Positions 17,580-25,430 of a DNA stretch of 64,000 nt are shown here, in pieces. The notes under the pieces are model-generated. The model was given only the letters and a program-made list of their open reading frames with translations, was not told where the DNA came from and did no database searches. This DNA is from Lysinibacillus_B sp036662795 (lineage in GTDB: Bacteria > Bacillota > Bacilli > Bacillales_A > Planococcaceae), in NCBI RefSeq assembly GCF_036662795.1, contig NZ_JBAFWZ010000001.1:62001-126000 (forward strand), in the 5' to 3' direction. Each line of letters starts with the position of its first letter. Positions within the stretch are counted from its first letter, which is position 1. The position numbers were made by a program, and so were the translations under genes.

Positions 17580-17650
17580 CATTTTCTGGAGAGTACGCAT
17601 TTGCGTCGCCGAAGGGTTCACTATCTCAGGCAAAAGGACAGAGGGGTAAT
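17580..17650 (+). promoter_or_regulatory. Glycine riboswitch aptamer
   Basis: This segment carries the conserved glycine-aptamer blocks in the right order: GGAGAG (17588-17593), CGCCGAAGG (about 17607-17615) and CTCAGGCAAAAGGACAG (17625-17641). Only one copy is visible, so this is a singlet; hairpins upstream (GACTTG...CAAGTC, and GCTAT...ATAGC at 17554-17573) may be the remnant of a second aptamer or a ghost pairing partner. A terminator hairpin lies 116 bases downstream and cycA starts 251 bases downstream. Known glycine riboswitches control gcv operons and glycine transporters, so the match with a CycA-type permease is strong. Confidence 0.85.
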
Positions 17651-17765
17651 AAAGAAAGCTTTTTATGCTTTACGATTTGTAAGTGTTTACGATTATTGAC
17701 GATTTATTGTCAATATTGATTCGTTACTTTAACATACATTCGTTTTCAGTTATTCTTTTGTATAT

Positions 17766-17803
17766 GAGACTAGTGCTATTTGCCACTAGTCTCTTTATTT
17801 TTG
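17766..17803 (+). terminator. Riboswitch expression-platform terminator
   Basis: A perfect 10-bp stem GAGACTAGTG/CACTAGTCTC with an 8-nt loop is followed by TTTATTTTT. It lies between the glycine aptamer and cycA and is probably the conditional terminator of the leader. The 570 bases between the GNAT gene and cycA hold this leader and no protein gene that I can see. Confidence 0.75.
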
Positions 17804-17901
17804 TACTAATATTATTTTTAGTAGATTTATAAAAAGCTACAAAAGTGAACCCGCTTGATGTGTATTTATTGTTCAGGAGTTAACATCTTGGAGGGATCAG
17901 C

Positions 17902-19239
17902 ATGGAACAACATTTAAAGCGGGATTTAAAAAATCGGCACGTCCAATTAATTGCGATTGGCGGCACGATCGGTACGGGACTATTTTTAGGGTCCGGGAAA
18001 GCCATTGCACTTGCGGGGCCGTCCATTATTTTAGCGTATTTAATCGTCGGTATTGCTCTATTTTTCGTGATGCGTGCACTAGGGGAGCTACTACTGTCAA
18101 ATACGGGTTACACATCATTTACTGATTTTGCAAGTGAATATATCGGACCTTGGGCGGGCTACATAACGGGGTGGACATATTGGTTCTGCTGGATTATGAC
18201 AGCGATGGCGGACATTATCGCTGTCGGCGTGTATTCACAATATTGGTTTGATATCCCGCAGTGGGTACCTGCAGTTGCATGTTTAGTTGTGTTACTGCTA
18301 CTAAACTTATTAACGGTAAAGTTATTTGGTGAGTTAGAGTTTTGGTTTGCTCTTATTAAAATTATTACAATCGTTGCATTAATCATCATCGGTGTAATTA
18401 TGCTGATTACAGGGTTCCAAACAAGTGCAGGGCCTGTATCCCTAGAAAATTTATGGGCACATGGCGGATTCTTCCCAAATGGCATCGGTGGCTTCCTATT
18501 AGCCTTCCAAATGGTTGTGTTTGCCTTTGTTGGGGTCGAGCTTGTTGGGATTTCTGCAGCGGAAACAGCCAACCCAACAAAAAATATTCCATCTGCTATT
18601 AATAAAATTCCGGTACGAATTTTACTGTTTTATGTAGGTGCTCTTTTTGTTATTTTATGTATTAATCCATGGTACACATTAAATGCAGAAAACAGCCCAT
18701 TTGTACAAGTATTTACTTTAGCAGGTATTCCGATTGCAGCGGGCTTAATCAATTTTGTTGTGTTAACATCGGCAGCATCAGCAGGGAATAGCGGAATGTT
18801 TTCAACGAGCCGTATGCTATATAATTTAGGATCGAACAAACAAGCTAGCCCAGCATTCGCTAGATTAAATAAACGAAGCGTACCACAAAATGCATTAATC
18901 GTTTCAACGATTGTTGTATCAGTAGGTGCTCTGTTAAGTAAATTAATGCCGGAAAATGCCTTTAATGTAGTGACAACAATTAGTGCGATTTGCTTTATCT
19001 GGGTATGGAGTATTATTTTAATCTCACACATTATTTATAAGCGAAAAAACCGTGCTCTACATGAAGCATCAAGCTTTAAAGCACCGTTTACACCATTTAT
19101 TAACTATGTAGTACTTGGATTTTTTGTATTTTTACTAATCGTTATGCTTGTTGCTGAAGCTACTCGTACAGCATTGTTGCTAACACCAATCTGGTTTATT
19201 ATATTAGCTGTGTTATATCGTATGAAACGAAAAAAATAA
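17902..19239 (+). CDS. cycA: Amino-acid permease, D-serine/D-alanine/glycine transporter type
   Basis: The 445-residue permease of the amino acid transporter (APC/AAT) family has 12 helices. The N terminus HLKRDLKNRHVQLIAIGGTIGTGLFLGSG is the hallmark of this group; GLINFVVLTSAASAGNSGMFSTSRMLY is another CycA-like signature. Such carriers import D-serine, D-alanine and glycine by proton symport. The glycine riboswitch in the leader supports the glycine assignment. The length is slightly short but complete. SD GGAGGGAT precedes the ATG. It is monocistronic, followed by a strong hairpin. Confidence 0.85.
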   Translation: MEQHLKRDLKNRHVQLIAIGGTIGTGLFLGSGKAIALAGPSIILAYLIVGIALFFVMRALGELLLSNTGYTSFTDFASEYIGPWAGYITGWTYWFCWIMTAMADIIAVGVYSQYWFDIPQWVPAVACLVVLLLLNLLTVKLFGELEFWFALIKIITIVALIIIGVIMLITGFQTSAGPVSLENLWAHGGFFPNGIGGFLLAFQMVVFAFVGVELVGISAAETANPTKNIPSAINKIPVRILLFYVGALFVILCINPWYTLNAENSPFVQVFTLAGIPIAAGLINFVVLTSAASAGNSGMFSTSRMLYNLGSNKQASPAFARLNKRSVPQNALIVSTIVVSVGALLSKLMPENAFNVVTTISAICFIWVWSIILISHIIYKRKNRALHEASSFKAPFTPFINYVVLGFFVFLLIVMLVAEATRTALLLTPIWFIILAVLYRMKRKK

Positions 19240-19256
19240 ATATAGAGGAAAAAGGG

Positions 19257-19305
19257 ATCCACCTAAAAACGATTAAAACGTCGGTTTTAGGTGGATGTTT
19301 GTTTT
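19257..19305. terminator. Bidirectional terminator
   Basis: The 12-bp stem ATCCACCTAAAA/TTTTAGGTGGAT (19257-19268 and 19285-19296) is followed by GTTTGTTTT. It lies between convergent genes cycA and the kinase-like gene. Confidence 0.85.
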
Positions 19306-19321
19306 CTCAAATTAGAATGCA

Positions 19322-20242
19322 CTAGCTATAATAATTTGGTTCATACCAGCTTGGCTGTGCTCTATTAAAATAATCATGATCCTTTAAAATACGATCTATT
19401 TTTTCTAGCATGTTTTCGATATCATCTGGAACTACTTTTAATGTCCATACGATAGATGAAAACACACTCATTGCCAAGTACAGAGAGTATAACTGCCAAA
19501 ATTCTTTCGGTGGAGCTTCTCGTTGAAAATACCCATTAATTTGTCCAATCGAAAAAGGGACACTAATATTTCTTGTGAAAATGCCGATTTTTAAAAACTC
19601 GTGAATTGGATCTCCATAGTCATATCGACCAAAATCGATAATACCTGCTAAAAGATTGTTTTTTATTATAAGATTACCTGGGTGGAAATCATCGTGCTGA
19701 AAAATATTTGGACGCCCAAGCATTAAATGCATGTGTTGATTTATAAATTGCATTATCTTCTCGTCTTGATCGAGCTTTATACCACATTTTTTATATGAAC
19801 CTATATAATGATTATGTTTGATTCGTTTTCTTTCAAACCAAGGCTGTATATGTTCCGGGGCGTGTAGCTTATGCATCTTATACAGTTCTCGACCAGCTTC
19901 TAATCCAATTTGATATTGGTCAGAAGGGGCTAGCTTAGGTAAAACCATTTCACCATCATTACCTTCAATATAAGTGCTAATCATATAGCCTTTTCCTGCA
20001 ATTTCTCCGACTTCAATTGCTCTTATAGCTTTTACATTTATTGCTTCAATTCTTCTCAGTATATCTAGTTCATTCATTTTATTTTCTAACTGATTGATTG
20101 GGAATAATCTTAATAAATATCTTTCGACCGAATCTTGTAAAGAAATGATGTATTTTTCCTCTAACGAAAATCCTTTGTCGATTTTTATGATGTCCTTATA
20201 ATGTTTAAATCCAGCAATTTCATTTAAAATACGATCAATCAT
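19322..20242 (-). CDS. Aminoglycoside phosphotransferase-family kinase
   Basis: The 306-residue cytoplasmic protein has the APH/choline-kinase fold. The catalytic loop is QHDDFHPGNLI (H-x-D-x-x-x-x-N pattern) and the metal-binding motif is IIDFGRYDYGDPIHE; the C-terminal lobe follows. It therefore phosphorylates a hydroxyl group of some small molecule with ATP. Whether the substrate is an antibiotic is unknown; many chromosomal members are not resistance enzymes. Start ATG with GGAGGT upstream. It lies downstream of the methyltransferase on the same strand, 66 bases away, so both could share a transcript. Confidence 0.85.
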   Translation of the reverse strand: MIDRILNEIAGFKHYKDIIKIDKGFSLEEKYIISLQDSVERYLLRLFPINQLENKMNELDILRRIEAINVKAIRAIEVGEIAGKGYMISTYIEGNDGEMVLPKLAPSDQYQIGLEAGRELYKMHKLHAPEHIQPWFERKRIKHNHYIGSYKKCGIKLDQDEKIMQFINQHMHLMLGRPNIFQHDDFHPGNLIIKNNLLAGIIDFGRYDYGDPIHEFLKIGIFTRNISVPFSIGQINGYFQREAPPKEFWQLYSLYLAMSVFSSIVWTLKVVPDDIENMLEKIDRILKDHDYFNRAQPSWYEPNYYS

Positions 20243-20308
20243 AGGTTTACCTCCTCAAACAAGGTGCCTGTTCAATTGTTTTACCTTTTAACAAAGAGAT
20301 GCTTTTGC

Positions 20309-21085
20309 CTATTTCCTCGAGCCCTTTTTACAAACGTAAATCATTTCATAACTATCCTTCGTTATAGGAGTTTCTTGCCAATCTTTGTAGAGATGTAAAA
20401 TCTCAAACCCATGATAATGCAATAATCGATTCATCTCTTTTGGGAATACATACCTTAAACTAATATGAGTTCGCATTTCATTTATTATTTCACCAGCATC
20501 GTTTTTATATTTTCTAATCGTCGTATAGTGTTGAATCTGATTTAATGAGTCATACTCGCTAATAGTGAAAAGGTCAACTATTTGCTTAGTTTCACTGTCC
20601 CTATAACTACGCCAATATTCCTCTGTAGGTGGTTGTATTAATTCCTCGGTGCTTGGAAAACGAGTGCCAAAAATAAATATCCCATCGTTTTCTAAATGTT
20701 TGGTTACTGAAGATAAGAATCTATCCTGATCCTCATTCGTAAGCAAGTGCTGAAAGGAATTGCCGACTGAATAAATTAAACTACTTTTTGCATGTAGCGC
20801 CAATTTTGTACAGTCCTGCTCAACCCAATTTATTTGTAAATTGAGATTAGCAGACTTATTTTTTGCTTCTGTTAACATGCCATTATGTATATCGACACCT
20901 ATTAGCTCATATCCATTTTTAGCTAACGGTATTGTAATTCTACCAGTGCCACAAGCTAAATCGATAATGACTCCTTGTTTTTTGGCCGCCCATTTCGATA
21001 AAAAGGGGAGTTCAGGAATAAATTGTTCGTTTTCCTTATCGTATAAAGTAGGATTGTCGTATTCTTCGAAATTGTTAAATGTCAT
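20309..21085 (-). CDS. Class I SAM-dependent methyltransferase
   Basis: The 258-residue protein is a Rossmann-fold methyltransferase. Motif I is IDLACGTGRITIPLA with the glycine loop for SAM, followed by ELIGVDIHNGMLTEAK (acidic residue binding the ribose). The acceptor is unknown. Several in-frame starts exist up to 21127; 21085 is preferred because ATGGAG lies six bases before it, giving an N terminus MTFNNFEEYDNP. It precedes the phosphotransferase-like gene on the same strand. Confidence 0.82.
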   Translation of the reverse strand: MTFNNFEEYDNPTLYDKENEQFIPELPFLSKWAAKKQGVIIDLACGTGRITIPLAKNGYELIGVDIHNGMLTEAKNKSANLNLQINWVEQDCTKLALHAKSSLIYSVGNSFQHLLTNEDQDRFLSSVTKHLENDGIFIFGTRFPSTEELIQPPTEEYWRSYRDSETKQIVDLFTISEYDSLNQIQHYTTIRKYKNDAGEIINEMRTHISLRYVFPKEMNRLLHYHGFEILHLYKDWQETPITKDSYEMIYVCKKGSRK

Positions 21086-21195
21086 CATAATCTCCATTTG
21101 TAGTTTAGTCATTGTAAATTTTTTCAATCTGACCTAATAATAAATCATTTTCAGAAAAAATAGAATAGGTGCTCTTTGTGACAAATCTTTCTAAT

Positions 21196-21242
21196 TAGAC
21201 AATCGAAAAGGGATGTGATATCATTATCTCGAATTCGAGATA
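21196..21242 (+). promoter_or_regulatory. Promoter with MhqR-type operator
   Basis: TAGACA (21196-21201) and TATCAT (21219-21224), spaced 17, look like a sigma-A promoter. It abuts a perfect 18-bp palindrome TATCTCGAATTCGAGATA (21225-21242). That palindrome agrees with the published B. subtilis MhqR box and precedes an mhqO-like dioxygenase gene, the classical MhqR target. The position over the start site suits repression by MhqR that is lifted by quinones or other electrophiles. No mhqR gene lies in the window. Confidence 0.85.
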
Positions 21243-21263
21243 TTTTTCGAGGAGGAATTTAAA

Positions 21264-22250
21264 ATGAAAACATTAAAAGGTGTACACCACGTAACTGCGA
21301 TTACGAGTAGTGCAGAAGAAAACTATAAATTTTTCACATATGTTCTGGGGATGCGTTTAGTAAAAAAGACGGTAAATCAGGATGATATTCAAACATATCA
21401 CTTATTTTTCGCAGACGATAAAGGGTCAGCTGGAACGGATATGACATTTTTCGATTTTCCTGGTATTCCAAAGGGGGAGCATGGTACTAACGAAATTTCA
21501 CGTACTGCATTCCGCGTTCCGACAGATGCAGCGCTTGACTATTGGGTAAAACGCTTTGATCGTTTAGAGGTAAAGCATTCAGGAATACAAGAGCAATTTG
21601 GGAAAAAGGTAATCAACTTTGTGGATTTCGACGAGCAGCAATACCAATTAATTTCGGATGAGCATAATGCAGGAGTAGCTTCAGGTACACCATGGCAAAA
21701 TGGTCCGGTTCCGTTAGAGTTTGCTGTTACAGGTTTAGGTCCAGTGCATATTTGTATCTCAAACTTTGATTACTTACGTCAGGTACTCGAGCGTGTAATG
21801 GAATTTAAGTTAAGGGCAGAAAATGGAAGCAGCTATTTATTTGAAGTTGGTGAAGGTGGAAACGGAGCAAGTATTATTGTCGAGCATAATGATGAGCTAC
21901 CGATTTCACGCCAAGGCTTCGGTACTGTGCACCATGCTGCATTCCGTGTGGATGATAAAGAAATGCTACTAGACTGGCAGCAGCAATTTGAGTCATTTGG
22001 ATTCAACACTTCTGGCTATGTAGATCGCTATTTCTTCCAATCATTATATACGCGCGTAGCTCCACAAATTTTATTTGAGCTTGCAACGGACGGCCCTGGA
22101 TTTATGGGCGATGAGCCTTATGAAACGTTAGGAGAAAAGCTATCTCTACCACCATTCTTTGAAAGCAAACGCGAACAAATTGAGCAGCTTGTACGCCCAA
22201 TCGATACAGTTCGTAGTACAATTCAATTTGAAAAAGAATATGAGGCGTAA
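21264..22250 (+). CDS. Ring-cleaving dioxygenase, MhqO/MhqA type
   Basis: The 328-residue protein is a two-domain vicinal-oxygen-chelate enzyme with metal-binding motifs GVHHVTAI at the N terminus, GPVHICIS in the middle and GTVHHAAFRVDD in the C-terminal module. Bacillus MhqO/MhqA proteins belong here and are thought to open hydroquinone rings during quinone stress. The perfect MhqR-type operator at 21225-21242 fixes the regulon. SD GAGGAGG precedes the ATG by eight bases. It is monocistronic and ends at a hairpin. Confidence 0.9.
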   Translation: MKTLKGVHHVTAITSSAEENYKFFTYVLGMRLVKKTVNQDDIQTYHLFFADDKGSAGTDMTFFDFPGIPKGEHGTNEISRTAFRVPTDAALDYWVKRFDRLEVKHSGIQEQFGKKVINFVDFDEQQYQLISDEHNAGVASGTPWQNGPVPLEFAVTGLGPVHICISNFDYLRQVLERVMEFKLRAENGSSYLFEVGEGGNGASIIVEHNDELPISRQGFGTVHHAAFRVDDKEMLLDWQQQFESFGFNTSGYVDRYFFQSLYTRVAPQILFELATDGPGFMGDEPYETLGEKLSLPPFFESKREQIEQLVRPIDTVRSTIQFEKEYEA

Positions 22251-22260
22251 GGTGCCGATA

Positions 22261-22297
22261 ATCAAAAACCCATCATCTATTAGCTGGGTTTTTTGAT
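22261..22297. terminator. Bidirectional terminator
   Basis: ATCAAAAACCCA paired with TGGGTTTTTTGAT (22261-22272 and 22285-22297) lies between the dioxygenase and the convergent YdcF-like gene, with T-runs available on both strands. Confidence 0.75.
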
Positions 22298-22302
22298 TTT
22301 GG

Positions 22303-22905
22303 TTACCTAAAAGGCTGACTGATAATATAACCTATATAGAAAAACAACTCTCGTAAAAAGAACGGGAGTTTACTTTTCAAAGACGTATAAACAGAGCTTT
22401 GTGTAGGGGATGAGTATGCTTCCATTCCCGTGTTTTTTGCCATTAGTATAGCCCTTTTCATATGCAACGGGTCGCTTACAATCGTAAATGTATTGAAGTC
22501 ATGCTCAACCCCAATTTCATAAGCGTACTGTAAGTTCTCTTCTGTGATTTTGGACTTAGTTTCTATTAGGATATCTTCAGGATTAACATTGTTTTCTATA
22601 GCATAATCCCTTGCAACCTCAGATTCTGCGTATGGATCACCTTCGCCTTTGCCACCAGTGAAAATGATTTTATCTACATATTCATTCTCATAAAGCCAGA
22701 TAGAATGATTGATCCTCTCGCGTAAAACAGGAGATGGTTCATCATCCCAAGCGGCAGCACCAAGTACCACAGCCACATCGGTTTTAACTAATTGCATTTT
22801 TTTACTAAAAGACAAAATGCTAAAAGCTGAATAGCCTATGAATATTAGAAAAATAACTATTATGGCAAAGGGTATTCTTAAACCTAATTTTTTGGTCAAT
22901 CTCAA
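22303..22905 (-). CDS. YdcF/SanA family (DUF218) membrane protein
   Basis: The 200-residue protein has one N-terminal transmembrane helix (about 11-31) and a DUF218 domain: VAVVLGAAAWDDEPSPVLRERI, FTGGKGEGD and SEVARDYAI are family signatures. Members such as SanA and YdcF are linked to cell-envelope integrity and have a SAM-binding-like fold in one case; the reaction is not settled. It is followed upstream by a DinB-family gene on the same strand with a 46-base gap, so co-transcription is possible. Confidence 0.85.
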   Translation of the reverse strand: MRLTKKLGLRIPFAIIVIFLIFIGYSAFSILSFSKKMQLVKTDVAVVLGAAAWDDEPSPVLRERINHSIWLYENEYVDKIIFTGGKGEGDPYAESEVARDYAIENNVNPEDILIETKSKITEENLQYAYEIGVEHDFNTFTIVSDPLHMKRAILMAKNTGMEAYSSPTQSSVYTSLKSKLPFFLRELFFYIGYIISQPFR

Positions 22906-22951
22906 TCAATCCTTTAGCTAGCATTTTTCTGAAGATACCCAAAAGCCAATA

Positions 22952-23500
22952 TTAATCTAAGTTATAATATTTTTTACATAATAGAAAATGATGTTTCTCA
23001 TGTATACCTAGTATGTTAATACATTGAATTAAATTAGGATAATGAGCGATTGGATCCGGGTAACGTATATGTCCAGCAACGTTATCGCTAATATTAGAAA
23101 GTATTTTTTGTAAATATCTTGTTTCAATATCGAGCTCGCTTAATATCCATTGAAATGAAATTTTCTCTTTAATATCTTTTGGTGGCATTAAAACGAAAGG
23201 TGCTTTCATAGGTTTGTTATGCTTAGCTGTATATTCAGTGAATATGTCTTCACTATGTAATTTGTATGGCTTTTCGCTTCTTAGTTTAGCAACGGGCTTA
23301 GCAATCGGTAAAAAAGATTTATTTAACTGTCTAAATAGTTTAATCATTAAGTATAAATGATAATATGTCTCTCCAATTGACCACTTGTCTTCTTGAGGAC
23401 GTTCCCATTCTTTCTCTTTTAAATTTTTTATCTCATTAGCAAATTGTTCTCGTTGCTCATAAATGACGGTAAAATAATTTTTCATGTATATACTTTTCAT
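22952..23500 (-). CDS. DinB-like four-helix protein
   Basis: The 182-residue protein looks like a DinB/YfiT-type metal-binding four-helix bundle. The N-terminal helix ends in WSIGETYYHLYLMIKLF, and the C-terminal HEKHHFLLC carries the second cluster of His ligands typical of the family. Family members act as small-molecule thiol transferases, but many are uncharacterised. Start ATG with GGAG five bases upstream. It stands before the YdcF gene on the minus strand. Confidence 0.8.
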   Translation of the reverse strand: MKSIYMKNYFTVIYEQREQFANEIKNLKEKEWERPQEDKWSIGETYYHLYLMIKLFRQLNKSFLPIAKPVAKLRSEKPYKLHSEDIFTEYTAKHNKPMKAPFVLMPPKDIKEKISFQWILSELDIETRYLQKILSNISDNVAGHIRYPDPIAHYPNLIQCINILGIHEKHHFLLCKKYYNLD

Positions 23501-23605
23501 AACGTCTCCTATGAAATCTAAAGTTTTTTATATTATTAGTATAGCGCAAAATTATTCCATTATTTAACTGATGTAAGATATGCAACGTATCAATTGTATC
23601 GTTTA

Positions 23606-23679
23606 CCAGGTTCGACAATTATCCTCATAGAAAGGAAGTCGACAAAGAAAATATGATTCTGTTTTACCTGGGCTTTTTT
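23606..23679 (+). other. Structured element ending in a plus-strand terminator
   Basis: Nested pairings CCAGGT/ACCTGG (23606-23611 and 23666-23671) and TCGAC/GTCGA (23612-23616 and 23638-23642) enclose a 74-base segment followed by GC and six T on the plus strand. Both neighbouring genes are on the minus strand, so this could be a small independently transcribed RNA or simply one half of a bidirectional terminator. No promoter is convincing. Confidence 0.35.
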
Positions 23680-23700
23680 AGAAGGTATCCTATCATGCAT

Positions 23701-23730
23701 AAAAAGCCCGTTACCAATGAAGAGTAACGT
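23701..23730 (-). terminator. Minus-strand terminator
   Basis: CGTTAC/GTAACG (23709-23714 and 23724-23729) followed by GGGCTTTTT on the minus strand ends the gene at 23750. Confidence 0.7.
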
Positions 23731-23749
23731 GTTTTCGTACAAGTATATA

Positions 23750-24292
23750 TTATTCATCAGGCCAGTTTATAATAATACCTTCTGCTTTTTCGATTCCTGA
23801 AACGATAGTTCTAAGTTTTTTTAAATAATTTTCTTTAGTCCAATCAAATGCCCCTTCGTTGTCAAAGCCTTGTTGGGTTAGTAGTGTATTGAACCTAATT
23901 AAATTCAATTTCATTTCCTCTAAGGTTTCTGGTGAAATCTCGGAATTAGTAATATAAGAATATCTTTCAAAGTAGATACTTAACTTCAAAAGTATTGCAG
24001 TATCATCTTTGTCTATTGTTTTACTCGTTACCCCAATGGTGAGCGCATGTGCAACGCTCGTACTTGTTTCTTCTAATTCGTTCGAAAGGAAGTCCAAATC
24101 AGACCAATTTTCGTTTTCTTGTTTAGAGATGGTATCGTGTAATTTAAATAGCGGATCGGTTGCGTTTGTTATAAGCGTCCGGTTGGTTACGTAGTTCAAT
24201 TGATTAACAGACATGACAACAACTAAAATTAGGACAATATTTAAAAATATTGAAGCTGAAATTAATATTTTATGTTTTTTATTCAATATCAA
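23750..24292 (-). CDS. Membrane-anchored hypothetical protein
   Basis: The 180-residue protein has a single N-terminal helix (about residues 9-30) and an all-helical extracytoplasmic region with coiled-coil character (LDFLSNELEETSTSVAHALT...). The plan resembles the sensor half of a two-component kinase or a four-helix bundle protein, but no downstream signalling domain exists. Family not recognised. It begins with TTG at 24292, eight bases after AAGGA. Confidence 0.6.
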   Translation of the reverse strand: MILNKKHKILISASIFLNIVLILVVVMSVNQLNYVTNRTLITNATDPLFKLHDTISKQENENWSDLDFLSNELEETSTSVAHALTIGVTSKTIDKDDTAILLKLSIYFERYSYITNSEISPETLEEMKLNLIRFNTLLTQQGFDNEGAFDWTKENYLKKLRTIVSGIEKAEGIIINWPDE

Positions 24293-24426
24293 TCACTCAT
24301 TCCTTAATTGCAAGACTATTATAGAGTTGTTGCAAAATTAATTCCAAAAATTATCTGATAGTTGAATAATTGGTAATTTTATCGTATTAATGATTATAAT
24401 CTAAATCTTCCATTAATTCGAGCCCT

Positions 24427-24630
24427 TTACATATTTTTGAATAATGCTTGTTTAAACTGACTTGCAATGCCTTGACCATCTTCATATGGATTTAATAGAT
24501 TTTGTGTAAATGCTGGAGGCTTTCCGCCATCAAGAGCAGCGATGCCAACGGTGAATTGAATCTGTATGGAATATGTGTAAGGTAGTTTCAAGTGGTGTAC
24601 AATAAATACATATACATATTCTAAGTTAGT
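24427..24630 (-). pseudogene. Remnant of a protein gene, 5' end missing
   Basis: On the minus strand a frame without a start reads ...KLPYTYSIQIQFTVGI, then AALDGGKPPAFTQNLLNPYE and DGQGIASQFKQALFKNM before TAA at 24427-24429. The string has normal protein composition and no ORF-like start up to the in-frame stop near 24632. I do not recognise the family. It probably is the C-terminal leftover of a deleted gene, now sharing space with the upstream region of the next gene. The remainder of 24293-24653 shows nothing else. Confidence 0.4.
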
Positions 24631-24653
24631 TATTTAGAAAAGGAGTGAGCGTT

Positions 24654-25388
24654 TTGATTCTGTGGATATTAACAGCATTCTTAGTCTTTCTCGGCTTTGC
24701 TGTACACAAATTAAAATGGTATTTTTTAATTTCGGGCTATAATACGATGTCGAAGGAGCAAAAGAAAAATGTCGATGTTAAAAACCTTAGCCGTTTAGTT
24801 GGCTATTATTGTTATTTTCTAGCCTTTTTATTTTTAGTGCTAGGCATTTTAAGCTGGCAGGAGCAAACAGCGTATTTTATACCAATTTTCATTTTGCTTT
24901 TCGTATCTGCAATTTACGTTGTGATCAAATCACAAAAATATAACGGGAATCTATTTGATGAGCATGGGAAGCTTCGTAAAGGGGCGGGCAAAAAGTTCAA
25001 AATACCACTCATTATTTCAGCAGTCGCTTTTGTAGGGGGTGGGATTTTGATTTATTTTTCTATGCAGCCAACAAAGGTTGAGCTTAAAGCTGATGCCCTT
25101 GAAATTAGCGGGATGTATGGGGATACGTATGAGTGGGGAGAAATAGAAAGATTAGCTCTTATGGAGGAACTCCCTAAAATTTCGATACGAACAAACGGCT
25201 CTGCTATCGGCTCTAGTTTAAAAGGGCATTTTAAATTTAATAATGGTGACAAGGTAAAGCTATTTATTGATAAAAGCAGCCCACCGTTTATTTCATTCGT
25301 TTCAAACGGGCAACATGTCATTTTTAATTTAGAAGAGGCGGACAAAACAGAGGAAATGTATGAGCAAATGCAAGAGCGTGTACAGTAG
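24654..25388 (+). CDS. DUF3784-type membrane protein with C-terminal soluble domain
   Basis: The 244-residue protein has a DUF3784-like N terminus: helix 1, then the exposed ISGYNTMSKEQKKNVDVKNLSR, then two more helices, and a fourth helix around residue 120-140. The remaining 100 residues form a PH-like or strand-rich soluble domain (ALEISGMYGDTYEWGEIERL). Bacillales proteins of this design are common but have no known role. TTG at 24654 is chosen because AAAGGAG lies eight bases upstream; GTG at 24645 sits on that site. Confidence 0.7.
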   Translation: MILWILTAFLVFLGFAVHKLKWYFLISGYNTMSKEQKKNVDVKNLSRLVGYYCYFLAFLFLVLGILSWQEQTAYFIPIFILLFVSAIYVVIKSQKYNGNLFDEHGKLRKGAGKKFKIPLIISAVAFVGGGILIYFSMQPTKVELKADALEISGMYGDTYEWGEIERLALMEELPKISIRTNGSAIGSSLKGHFKFNNGDKVKLFIDKSSPPFISFVSNGQHVIFNLEEADKTEEMYEQMQERVQ

Positions 25389-25395
25389 CATGGAA

Positions 25396-25430
25396 GCCAT
25401 CGTTTGATAAGAAACGATGGCTTTATTTTA
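25396..25430. terminator. Bidirectional terminator
   Basis: A perfect 10-bp stem GCCATCGTTT/AAACGATGGC with a 6-nt loop is followed by TTTATTTTA. It overlaps the end of the convergent YwaF-like gene. Confidence 0.85.

Noticed and set aside
19322..20242. Antibiotic resistance call for the APH-family gene
   Set aside because: The fold is clear but substrate is not; no resistance-gene signature or mobile context is present.
23606..23640. GGTTCGA resembling a tRNA T-loop
   Set aside because: No acceptor, D or anticodon arms can be built around it; the element ends in a terminator.
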